Below are positions 1 through 8,740 of a stretch of DNA of 13,169 nt, in pieces. Within the stretch, counting starts at the first letter, position 1. Each line of letters starts with the position of its first letter. The notes below the pieces were generated by a model. That model was not told the origin of the DNA and made no database searches. It saw nothing but the letters and a program-made list of their open reading frames with translations. The stretch is from Actinomortierella ambigua (lineage: Eukaryota > Mortierellomycota > Mortierellomycetes > Mortierellales > Mortierellaceae): positions 1 to 13,169 of the forward strand of contig JAAAJB010000778.1 of NCBI GenBank assembly GCA_016098155.1. The letters are read 5' to 3'. Made by a program: the position numbers and the translations under genes.

Positions 1-120
1 CATCGCGATCATTGTCATCGCGATCATTGTCGTAGCGATCATCGTCGTCACGATCATTGTCATCGCGATCATTGTCATCGCGATCATTGTCGTAGCGATC
101 ATCGTCGTCACGATCGTTGT
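1..120. repeat. Two tandem copies of a 60-bp coding repeat
   Basis: Positions 1-60 and 61-120 differ at one base only (A at 56, G at 116). Each 60-bp unit is four diverged 15-bp units, each coding for a D/N/R pentapeptide on the minus strand. A third, partial and more diverged copy begins at 121. The array may continue beyond the left edge. Confidence 0.9.
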
Positions 121-517
121 CATCGCGATCGTTGTCGTCGCGGTCGTTGTCGTCACGGCGGTAGAGGCTGTTGCCGTTGTCGTCGCTGTCGCTGTCGTTG
201 CCATCGTCGCGGTCGCTGTCGCGGTCGTTGTCGTCGTCGCGGTCGTTGTCGTCGTCGCGGTCGCTATCGCGGTCGTTGTCATCGTCGCGGTCGTTGTCGC
301 CGTCGCTGTCATCGCCGTCGTCGTAGGCTCCAGGGAAGACCTCGGTGTTGTCAACGTCCTGGCCCACAGAGGGTTCAGTAACGGTCAACGAACGGTCGTT
401 GGCGTCTGTGAGGGCCCTGACATCGTAAGCTTCGCGGGCGACGGCAGCTTGGGCGGACGAGGCAGACATCGCCAGGACGGTGGCGCCAGTCATCAGAAGA
501 GTGGTGAACTTGACCAT
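1..517 (-). CDS. Secreted Asp/Asn/Arg-rich repeat protein, 3' part outside window
   Basis: Reading leftward from the ATG at 517-515, 172 codons stay open to the window edge, so the C-terminus is missing. Residues 1-24 form a classic secretion signal: MVKF, then a hydrophobic core (TLLMTGATVLAM), then a small-residue stretch ending AQA, with likely cleavage after residue 24. A spacer of about 40 residues (REAYDVRALTD and on) follows. From about residue 66 the chain is nearly all D, N, R and some S, G or Y, built on the pentapeptide NDRDD with a DDRYD variant. A single SLYRR interrupts it. The protein is probably exported to the cell surface or medium. Dense alternating Asp and Asn could bind cations weakly, but no known calcium-binding motif is complete, so function is unknown. 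The signal peptide and long open frame argue against chance. Two other minus-strand frames here are also open but lack such features. Confidence 0.75.
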   Translation of the reverse strand, partial: MVKFTTLLMTGATVLAMSASSAQAAVAREAYDVRALTDANDRSLTVTEPSVGQDVDNTEVFPGAYDDGDDSDGDNDRDDDNDRDSDRDDDNDRDDDNDRDSDRDDGNDSDSDDNGNSLYRRDDNDRDDNDRDDNDRDDDDRYDNDRDDNDRDDNDRDDDDRYDNDRDDNDRD

Positions 518-670
518 GATTGAACGTAGGTTTGGTGGGTGAGGGAAGGGTATAGACTAAAGCTAAAGGTAGAGAGTGCAGAGTTCCGTTTCTGGAGGTG
601 GCCAGATACCGAGAAAGATGGAAAATTGTTTGGGTGATGGAGAACCCTTGAAGTGCGAGGAAGGGTCGCC

Positions 671-678
671 CTTTTATA
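671..678 (-). promoter_or_regulatory. TATA box of the secreted repeat protein gene
   Basis: The minus strand reads TATAAAAG here, 154 bp upstream of the ATG at 517. This leaves room for a 5' leader of about 120 nt. It is the clearest TATA element in the window. Confidence 0.6.
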
Positions 679-1792
679 AGAGTCGTCTTCGATATGAGAC
701 TTGGGATAATGAAGAGAGCGGCGAGTACTGAGGCTGGGGGAACATTCCACACGACTTTTCGAAGTGCCCACATAGGGCTGGTGTACTTCCTGGTACTCAA
801 TAATATGTGGAGTACATTGCGTTTGAGGGTCCCGAGAGCCTCATTATTTCATTTCACTAGCCCCCTCTTTTTACACAAAGCAGTCAAATCTCCTCCCCCC
901 CCCCTCTCTCTCTATTCCTCTTCTCCTCTTGTTCCCTCGATGGTTAGCTCTCCATATACAATATTGACTGCGCATAAATGTGTGCCCTTCCACCTCACTT
1001 GCACATGGACTAATAGTACAATCTATGGCCGTTGTGGCGAGTTTTTTTTTTTTTTTTTTTTCGTTCAACTACGAAGTGTACAGATTTATTGACCTTGAGC
1101 TTGGTTTCAAAACAGTAGGCAGGTAGGCGACTAGCGAGTATTCTCCGGGCGCTAGGCCCTCTCAAGGGACTGTGTTACTATGATATTCGTGAGGGACAGA
1201 AAACGGAGATCTGGAAGCTACTCTAGTCGATCGAGGGGGGCGAAAGAGTCGTGAGATTTTCGCGCAAAACGTTGCGTGAGCGAACACCCTCATTTTCCTC
1301 CGTGATTCTGAACCGTTTCTCTGTTGACCCCCTAATTCGCTGCAAAACAGATCGTCTTCGCCCCGAGGATATACTCCCAACCCCTTTATTTTGGCGTGGA
1401 GGGTCATCCGATACACAGAGGAAGTCGAAAATAGGGAAAATAGGGGCTGTCTCTGGGCCAAGAGCAGCTGTTGTATGGGTGTGGTCATTGCCAGCCAACA
1501 TGACACGCACTTGGGTGGACTGGCACTCCTCCCAGCAGCCAAGGTGGCTTGAGGTCTCTGGATTTCCATCGTGATGAGGCCACTCATATTTTTCTTTCCC
1601 AATCCTTCTGTCAAACTTGCTCATCGAACCTTTCCCAAACCTGCCTTGTTTCCTACACCGTCTTCAGCTCTCCTACTCTATCGCTCTCTCATACTCGCTT
1701 CTCACTTCCTCTTTTGTTCCATCGACTTTACACTCTTCTTCCCGGCTCTCAAACACTATTCAAGTCTCCTCTTATTACCCAGAGCGCAAGCG
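679..1792. other. Divergent intergenic region and pyrimidine-rich leader
   Basis: This separates the minus-strand secreted protein gene from the plus-strand SAM gene, so it should hold both promoters. It contains a C10 run (895-904) leading into CT repeats, and a T20 run at 1042-1061. From about 1580 to 1770 it is strongly C/T-rich, which fits the transcription start and 5' leader of the SAM gene. Open frames in 694-1614 code for homopolymers or for mixed, domain-free sequence, and I do not regard them as genes. Confidence 0.6.
1042..1061. repeat. T20 homopolymer
   Basis: Twenty consecutive T on the plus strand in the divergent intergenic region. One of three T tracts of 20 or more in the window. 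Confidence 0.95.
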
Positions 1793-4053
1793 ATGACTTC
1801 CCTGTCAACAGTACCAACAGAACAAAACGCCGAACAGCAGAGCCCGATGGACGCTCACTCAGTCACCACTACTATCACGGACATTGATGACGAGGTACCT
1901 CGCCAGATCGTGTACAAGAAAGTCCATGTCCCTCTCAGCTATCCACCTCCTCCTGGTGCACTAAAGTTGCAATCAGATGTGATCACAGTCTTTCCACCGC
2001 CAAAGCCGAGTGAAACTCAGTCGTCTCCCACCTCGTCATCCCCACCTACCACGCCTTCGTATCATGGTGGGGGGAGCGTACCGTCGACTCCCTCTTCTAC
2101 TACGGCTCGCAGATCCTTTGAGGCGCTTGAGCAGCAGCATCGACTTGGAGGCGCTATGCCGTCGATCCAACGCAATAATACTAATGCTTGGAGGACTACG
2201 CATGAACCATCACGAGAGGGCGAGACAACAACAACAACAACAGCAGCAGCAGCAGCAGTAGCCATCCCCATCCGACGGCGATCGTCAGGCCGCACAGGGT
2301 ATCCGCCGGGACGAATGGCGTCCATGCCCAGCCTCTCCTCGTCAACGCAGGGACCGCTCTCCTCATCTATGCCCAATTTGTCGGCCCTGCCTATTCCAGT
2401 GGAAGAGGAACAGGGGCAAGGGGTGAAATATATGCAACGGGATGACAATTCTGCAGGCAACGTTTCAGCCCTGCTTTTCTCGTCAGCTTCCCCAGCGCAA
2501 GCGTCTGACCTGACAGTCCAGGATCGTCGGGCCTCGGTCTCCTCCATGATTGCATTGCATCAAAACCGCCACCCTCACGACCCCCAGAATAGCCACAACA
2601 CAACAGCTACAACCATTTCCACCCATGATCTTACTCAGGCTCAACCATTGCCCTCACCTCCTGAATCACCATGGATTAAGACACGCCGTCCGTCTATCCA
2701 CAGCAAACTAAACCGAGCAGCCACTATGTTTGTCGCTTCAACGTCGGCGGCGACGGTCTCCCACCACGACCTGACTGAGGGTGATATCCCATATCCTGAT
2801 CTGCCGACCAATGTCCGCACTTGGACAAGCTCCCATGTCGCAACATATCTATGCTTCATCCTACGGTTCTATCCTCGAGCAATCACTGAGGACCTTGCTC
2901 GGTATGTTCGACAGGTATGTTTAACTAGCTTTAATGGTTAATAGGTTACAGCAAAATTACATGTGCCAAAAGAGGATACACGCAAAATGAATGAGGGGAA
3001 GAGCCTCCCTCCCTCATCTCTTTTTCTTCCTTCCTTTTCCAGAAAGGAGAAATGGCCCTAAAATGGATGCTCTTTCGATTGTTTCGTAATAGACTGCTTG
3101 TCTGAATGGCGAAGAGTTTCTTGACATCCAGGACGATGACCTTGGTATGTACACTGCTGGCCTTTAAAGCCAAGAATGAAGAAATACATTTTGCTTGGTA
3201 CTATGTTTAATTTTTTTTTTCACTGAAACCTTTCATGCTGGAAATATGAAAACCCAATATAGCTCGTATGGGTATCAACCAAAAATGGCGCCAACTGATC
3301 ATGGAAGGTGTACGAGCTCTACGACGAGAGACCCTCAGAATGACTCGAAGCCTAGATGGAATGCGATGGGAGGATGGCTTTGATCCTCTCAAAGACATGA
3401 CTCCACCACCACTACCGCCAGCACTGCCGCTGTCACCCTCTTCAGGGGCCGACGAACACTCTATTGTGCAAGGAATTGGGAGTCGGTCGGAGCAGAACGA
3501 GGTAGTCGCCCCCAGTACTCCCCGCTACTCATACCACAGCGCCTCTAACGACGACGACGGCCAAGTACATTCCCGTGTGGCGAGCTTTCACATTCATGGG
3601 GACCCGGATCAAGAGGATACCACGATCAACAGGGACAACGACGACAACGACGACCATTACAATCTGGACGAGGACCGGGACGAGTACAGCGACGATGCCG
3701 ATGAGGTCGATCTGGACCAGTTCCAGAAGGAGCTTGAGTACCGTCACCACCACCGTCACCACCCTCGCCACCACCCCTACCAATACCATTACCATGACAC
3801 CGATGCCGATCTTGGGTTTGGAAATCGGCTGCAGGGGCTCAAAAAATCGTTCATGTCGTCAGTTACCAGTCTTACCAACATGTTCCCCGACCAGCTACAA
3901 CAACAACAACAACAACAACAACATCAGCAATATGCATCCACAAAGACGGTGATTGACAGCGACGAGACGACTTTGCTCGAGCGGATGGGCTTTGTAGAAG
4001 GCGTCGTAGTTGGTGGCATTGCCGTTGCGTGCCTCATGAGATTTGTGCGCTAG
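1793..4053 (+). CDS. SAM-domain protein with putative C-terminal tail anchor (3 exons)
   Basis: Exons are 1793-2914, 3093-3144 and 3263-4053, giving 654 residues. The introns (178 and 118 nt) have GTATGT donors and TAG acceptors, and both phases match. Joining the exons restores a sterile alpha motif at about residues 343-411: TWTSSHVATYL, then LNGEEFLDIQDDDL, then ARMGINQKWRQLI, with the usual Trp at the start and the L..MGI turn before the last helix. SAM domains mediate protein (sometimes RNA) binding. Before it lie about 340 disordered Ser/Thr/Pro-rich residues with a T6A5 run. After it come an acidic Asp/Asn stretch (487-543), a His-rich stretch (553-569) and a Q8-H-Q2 run (604-614). The chain ends with a hydrophobic Gly/Val segment (638-650) and RFVR, suggesting a tail anchor. 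I start at 1793 because upstream in-frame codons lie in CT-rich leader-like sequence. Partners are unknown. Confidence 0.8.
2225..2257 (+). repeat. ACA/GCA trinucleotide tract in SAM gene exon 1
   Basis: Six ACA codons followed by five GCA codons, coding for T6A5. Read one frame over, the same tract would give poly-Gln. Confidence 0.9.
3898..3930 (+). repeat. CAA repeat coding for poly-Gln in SAM gene exon 3
   Basis: Eight CAA codons, then one CAT, then CAG CAA. It lies 24 residues before the hydrophobic C-terminus, so length changes would lengthen or shorten the linker to the putative membrane anchor. Confidence 0.9.
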
Positions 4054-5278
4054 CGCTCCTCTATCTGCTATGTATCATGACCTCCTGCTATTATTTTTTT
4101 ACACCAACGAACATTATGAACATACTCATCCTTTTTTCACAGTTACTACTGTACTACTATTATTTACTTCATACTATCCAAACAACAACGTAAAAAAGGG
4201 TCTTTTTTTTACATATGAATCATCCTGTGGTCTCAATAGCTGGCGCTGTAGCGGGCCATACGAGCGCTGTCTGTCCACTGCCGTGGCGGGAGGAGAGAAA
4301 CCAAGACGTGGTCCTCGGAGAGCATTACTAGATATACTACGTAGGCTGTGGGGTTGGGTCCTTTGAGAATCAAGCACTTGTACCGTCAAAACAAGACTAC
4401 CCTCTAGGCCGTCACAGGCCCACAACAGCCACCCCGCTAGTACAGTCGTTGAAAGTACCCTAGTCTGGTGCGCTGGACCTTTGACTGGAGCAAACAGACA
4501 AATGGATCTAGGTACTTTGGGGCTTGGCGGGCTGGGGGTATCTTCGTAGGTCTTCTCCTGCTCGACTATTGGTCTCTGAATCAATTCCCCTGATGACTGC
4601 AGGAGGAGGAGGGCTACTGGAATGTGTATAGTACTCACGTCAAGTCGTCGTGCATACACATAGGTCTGTGGTATTGCATGAGGTTACACTGTCAAAGCAC
4701 GCGAACTTGTCTGATACGAAGAATGGGTACCTGTGAGGATTGGGGGTGGGGAAGGAAGGGTGGCCTAGTCAGCAAGTGGCTTGTTCTTTGGACATATGCG
4801 CAGCGCCAAGACTCGTAAGGTACAGGTGAACTTGAAAAAGACAATTATCTAATACTGCCTTACTACGGAGGGTTACCCTGACTGAAGGATGGGCTAGTGT
4901 TCATGGCAATGGCTCTGGTTTCTACGTGTGAGAGCCTTGCACGCTCAGAAACACTGGGGTACGTCGTCTCGCCTACTGAAGACAGAGCATTAGCCTAAGC
5001 TACTGTTGCTGCGTGTACACACAGCCAAGGGTCAGTACCCAGGGTTAGCCCACAAAGGTCTCTTGGTCAATTACCACCTTTCGCCCGCGAGCGTTGTGTC
5101 AGGTTGTGCTTGTCTATTGCCTCTTCTCCTCTCTCGGTTGCACACATACACACACACACCACTCTCTCTCAGGTTGTTCTTCTTCAATTGCTTTTGGCGC
5201 CTCAATAGCTGGAATAGCACAAATTTTAAGCTTCTTTCTCCATATCAAGCCACCACACTGGAAAACGAAAGGGTTGAG
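4054..5278. other. Convergent intergenic region, no clear gene
   Basis: This lies between the 3' ends of the SAM gene (plus) and the cyclin gene (minus). The longest frame, 161 codons on the minus strand at 4174-4659, has no domain and a mixed composition. On the minus strand there is a convincing intron 3' end: branch-like GCTGACTA at 4766-4773, a pyrimidine tract, and an AG at 4731-4732. A donor-like GTGAGT lies at 4633-4638. The 92-nt block between them (4639-4730) is closed in all three frames, so a coding exon is unlikely there. I saw no tRNA, and no AATAAA signal for either gene. Confidence 0.5.
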
Positions 5279-5305
5279 TTTTTTTTTTTTTTTTTTTTTT
5301 TTTTT
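5279..5305. repeat. T27 homopolymer at the cyclin stop codon
   Basis: Twenty-seven T on the plus strand. On the coding (minus) strand this is A27 whose first two bases are the last two of the cyclin TAA stop. Confidence 0.95.
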
Positions 5306-8252
5306 AGTGAGTGTAAAAACTAGCTAGTTCTTGTACAACTCGCTGCACCTCCTCGACAATAGTCATCGGTGCCGGTGGCTGCCGTGGCGAGGATCCAGGC
5401 GTATGAGCCTGTTGAGGGTCGCCCGAGAACAAAGGCGACCCAGTCTTGGATGGCCCGCTGCCTTCTCCTGTGACTGGAACATGGGCCGATGATCGCTTCA
5501 ACATGCCCGGAGGCAAGGGTGCAAACAGTGTCGTGGACGATAAATGGCTGGCCCCACCACCACCACCACCTCCTCCTCCTGCACCTCCTGCACCGCCAAC
5601 ACCAGCACTCGTAGTCGTCGTAGTCGTCGTCGTAGCACTGCTGTTGCTAGAACTGCCGCTCTTGGCGTTAGTGCCCGTACCGGAACTGGCAGTCATATCC
5701 CCGTCGCTGCCCGGCATCATCATGGTCACGCCTGCTGAAGTCCCTGTCCGTGGCGATCCTGCGCCCGAGCCTCCATTGATCATCATCGATCCTCCACGGC
5801 CATTGCTCAACGGAACGTGGTGGTGGAGATGGGGGTGATGGTCGACGCCAAACGCCTGCAGGACTGATGGACGACCCCAAGCATAACACCACTCCTCAAA
5901 CGGCATTGGCAACTCCAACCCAACGGCCCGGATCGCCAAATAGGTTGCTCCCAAGGCCATGGCGCGGCTTGAACAGTGCAGGGCAATCGCTGACGAACAT
6001 AGGGCATCGATGCAAAACGTCATCGCCATCTGCACCATGGCTGATAGGGCTGGATGAACTCCTTGGTGGGGCTCCAGACTACCGCCGCTACCACTGACTA
6101 GCGAGCCACCAACGTGTGGCGATGACGAAGAGGGTGAGGAGGACGAGAGTGTGGTCGAGGCCATCGAGTTCGATCCACCCCCCGAGGGAGAGTTGGACGC
6201 TCCTGGTGGTTGGAGTCCCTTGGGCGATTGGTTCCTGTCATGTCGATGGTGGTACTGACCCTTGATCAGGTTGGGCAAGAACACATCAAAGCTCGAGGCG
6301 TGTGGGTACAAGTGCGCTGCTTCTTCCTCCGACGGTTCAAAGACGCTGCCCATGCCTTTGAATGTCCGCAGAATGTCATTGAAGGGAAGCGGCACGTCCA
6401 GATCAAATTGTAGGATCCGAAGCAGCATCAACTCTGTTGTCAAAAGCGAGTCACGGATGTGCCAGTAAGTTGTCACTGTCGGAGGCGGTGCGTTTGGAAA
6501 CACTGGGAATGTATGGGGTGGTGCTGGTTGGGATTGCGTCTGGGATACATCTCCTGCTCCTTCTGCTCCTGCTCCTGTACCTGCCTGAGATGCATTGGCA
6601 GCTTGCTCGACAGCTGCAGCTGCTGCCGCCTCCTCTGCACCTGGTTTGGTCGATAGTGAAAGAACTGGCTGGTTGGGGTTCATGACTCTGTAGGTGACAT
6701 TGACAAGATCGCGCACCTTTCGGCTCACTTCTGTACACTTGCATGCTAGGTGCAAACATGCTGTCGCAAATAGCTATGCGGGAGAGAGAGAGAGAGAGAG
6801 AGAGAGGGTTGGAGTAGAAAAGCCAAACACAGGTCAGAAATACATGATATCTTTTTTTTGTTGTTTGCTGGTTGGTGGTTGGTTGTTGGTGGTCCCTGAG
6901 TGTTAGTGCTCAGGTCACAAAATGATCAGCTACAGCGGTCCATGTTACTAATTCCTGTGGACATACATATTCATCAGCCTTGAATGCCTCATTATCCTTG
7001 TCGCCTCTTCTCATGGCTTGATGTAGATAAGCTCGGTATTTGTGATAATAGATTAATGCCGTCCCGATTGTTGTCGGGGGCCTATGTTGGTAGAATGATG
7101 AAGGAAAAACAAACGAGTGAGTATCTGGAGCTCTTATAGAATCTCCCTCTAGTCCCCCTTTTTTTTTTTTTTTTTTTTTTTTTCCATTCAATGCACTTAC
7201 AGTTGCAAAATTTCGCCAGCAATCCGGATCAGCTCAATGGCATGGATAGCGCGAGGTGTCTTATGCGGAGGTTGTTGTCGCGGGTTTGCTGAGGCAGAGG
7301 AGGATGATGTTGATGACTGTGATGTTGATGTAGGTTGGGAAGACACGGATGAGGATACACCTCCGCTACTTCCTGTCATACTTCTGCGGTGCGAAGCGGA
7401 TGGAAAAGACGATGCCTTGTGGTGGTGGCTGCCATGATTTGCTGAGCCTCCGTTGGGTATCTTTGGATGAAGCGATGATCCGTTTGAGGGTGTTGTCGTC
7501 GAGGCCGAGGGCCCTCCTGTTGGGTTTGTGGTTGTGGACACGCCTGCAAAGATGATGCGCGTCAGATCTGGCCCTGGGAGCGCTGCGGTTCCTTTGGCTA
7601 CTGTTCCTGAGGAGCTGCTTGCAGATGCCTGCTGCTGTGCTAATGTGGGCCCTGAAGCTGGAACTGGTGGCTGGGTGGCCAATGCTGGGATCTTGCTCAC
7701 GAGTTGCTGCAAGTGCGCCAGAGCATCCGCGCTCTCCTCTGCCTTGGCCTTTTCTGCCGGCGATGATGTTGACGAAGGATCCAAGATGGAAGGCACTTGA
7801 AATTGCTGAACGATAGGATTCAATGGTGTCAGGGAACCATGAGATATTGGTGGCGCCGACTTTCGGTCCTGTAATCGCTGCTGTTGCAATTGCTGGTAGG
7901 CGTTCATACTGATAGGCCGAGGTCCTGATTTTGGCTGTTCACTGATGGCTGGAACTGCTTCAGAAGGCTGGTGTATCCCATCTACCTCCATGGAAGACGA
8001 GGATGACGACTCCTTGGACAACACGCCAGTAGCCGCTGACACTGGCTGCGGTGTCGTAGTATCATCGAGCTCCATGGCGGTGGTAGTATCGTTTTCGTCA
8101 ACTCTTTGCGCTGGCGCAGTGCTGGTACTTGGTGTAGTCGTGGACGTGGTCCCATTGACCACAAGCGTTTCGGTGCTGCCGTTGGTGTTGGTGCCGGCTG
8201 TGGTAGCAGCAGCAGAGGGCGAGTCGAATTGTGGGCGTCTGATCTTGACCAT
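5304..8252 (-). CDS. Cyclin of the cyclin Q/FAM58A (or L) type, 3 exons, low-complexity inserts
   Basis: Exons run 8252-7201, 7081-6967 and 6773-5304, giving 878 residues. Introns are 119 nt (GTAAGT...TAG) and 193 nt (GTATGT...TAG), with matching phases 2 and 0. Splicing rebuilds a cyclin box: HAIELIRIAGEILQL (336-351), PPTTIGTALIYYHKYRAYL (352-370), then DEY joined to LFATACLHLACK and VRDLVNV (to about 415). YWHIRDSLLTTELMLLRIL follows at 491-510, and a second fold at about 632-688 (MAMTFCIDAL, GATYLAIRAVGLELP). The last helix is IVEEVQRVVQELASFY, at the C-terminus. Cyclins bind and activate a CDK. The WHIRDS...ELMLLR block looks most like FAM58A, the partner of CDK10; cyclin L or K is the alternative. 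About 335 disordered residues precede the box. Ala-rich (424-490), Ser/Gly-rich (about 550-630) and Gly/Ser/Thr/His-rich (689-858) inserts interrupt it; the usual core is about 250 residues. Confidence 0.75.
6782..6806. repeat. (GA)12 repeat, the polypyrimidine tract of cyclin intron 2
   Basis: Twenty-five bases of alternating G and A on the plus strand. On the coding strand this is a CT repeat ending 7 nt before the acceptor AG at 6775-6774, so it probably serves as the polypyrimidine tract. Confidence 0.85.
7159..7183. repeat. T25 homopolymer in cyclin intron 1
   Basis: Twenty-five T on the plus strand, which is A25 in the transcript. It starts 17 nt after the intron 1 donor (GT at 7200-7199) and fills about a fifth of the 119-nt intron. 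Confidence 0.95.
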
Positions 8253-8740
8253 TTTGAATTGGTTCTGGAGTGACGGGGAGACAATGCTAGCGAGATGGAG
8301 GATTGGTTGGTCGCAGTCAGTCTTGTGTATGAGTCCGTGAGGTGTCGACCAGTGTGCCCTGCGCAGGAATGTCGGTCTTGACGATGAGGTGGGGGGTGGG
8401 GCGTGAAGGAGATCTGCAAACCTCCTTTGTCTGTCTGTCGAACAGCTGCAGTACTCCGCTCTCGCCTCAACTCACCTCACCTTACTCACTTCCCCCCCCC
8501 CCCACGACCGATAGGCTGGTGTGGCTTGGAAGCCAATCCCCCCATTTGCCAATCATTTGGACAAGGGGCCTGTGCCCCCCCCCTCGCCCTTCTCTCTCCA
8601 AAGAAGAAGGTAGCCGCACTCGACCTCAACCACAGACAACAACAGGCTAGCAGCATTCGAGTGGATACCAAGAGCTTGTTTTAGAAGAGCTAAAAAGAAA
8701 GAAAGACTTGAAAAAAAGGGAGCTATAAAGAACAGACTAT
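8253..8740. other. Tandem intergenic region: cyclin promoter and channel 3' flank
   Basis: Both flanking genes are on the minus strand. The part next to 8740 should be the channel 3' untranslated region and the part next to 8253 the cyclin promoter and leader. It holds C12 at 8492-8503 and C9 at 8575-8583, which are G runs on the transcribed genes' sense strand, plus a CTCACCTCACCTTACTCACT stretch at 8471-8490. I see no TATA box and no gene. Confidence 0.55.

Noticed and set aside
1..322. CRISPR-like regular repeats
   Set aside because: The repeats are contiguous and coding, with no unique spacers, and the genome is eukaryotic.
375..800. Other minus-strand frames overlapping the secreted repeat protein
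   Set aside because: They lack a signal peptide, run into the promoter and TATA box, and give no regular repeat.
694..1092. Plus-strand frame of 132 codons upstream of the SAM gene
   Set aside because: It starts near the TATA box of the divergent gene and reads through CT repeats and the T20 tract as poly-Phe. This is typical non-coding sequence.
1162..1614. Minus-strand frame of 150 codons before the SAM gene
   Set aside because: Mixed composition, no domain, no splice partner, and it overlaps the probable leader of the SAM gene.
1618..1640. tRNA B-box-like TCGAACC on the plus strand
   Set aside because: The bases around it cannot form the 5-bp T stem, and no acceptor or anticodon stem is found nearby.
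1571..1792. N-terminal extension of the SAM protein by 74 residues, a possible signal or membrane leader
   Set aside because: The extension is coded by a long C/T-rich stretch that explains its Leu/Ser/Phe/Pro content. Such leaders are common before fungal start codons, and 1793 gives an ordinary hydrophilic start.
4591..4715. Box C/D snoRNA-like motifs (TGATGA at 4591-4596, CTGA near 4711)
   Set aside because: No flanking terminal stem and only chance-level motifs. A second TGATGA near 11836 also lacks a nearby D box and stem.
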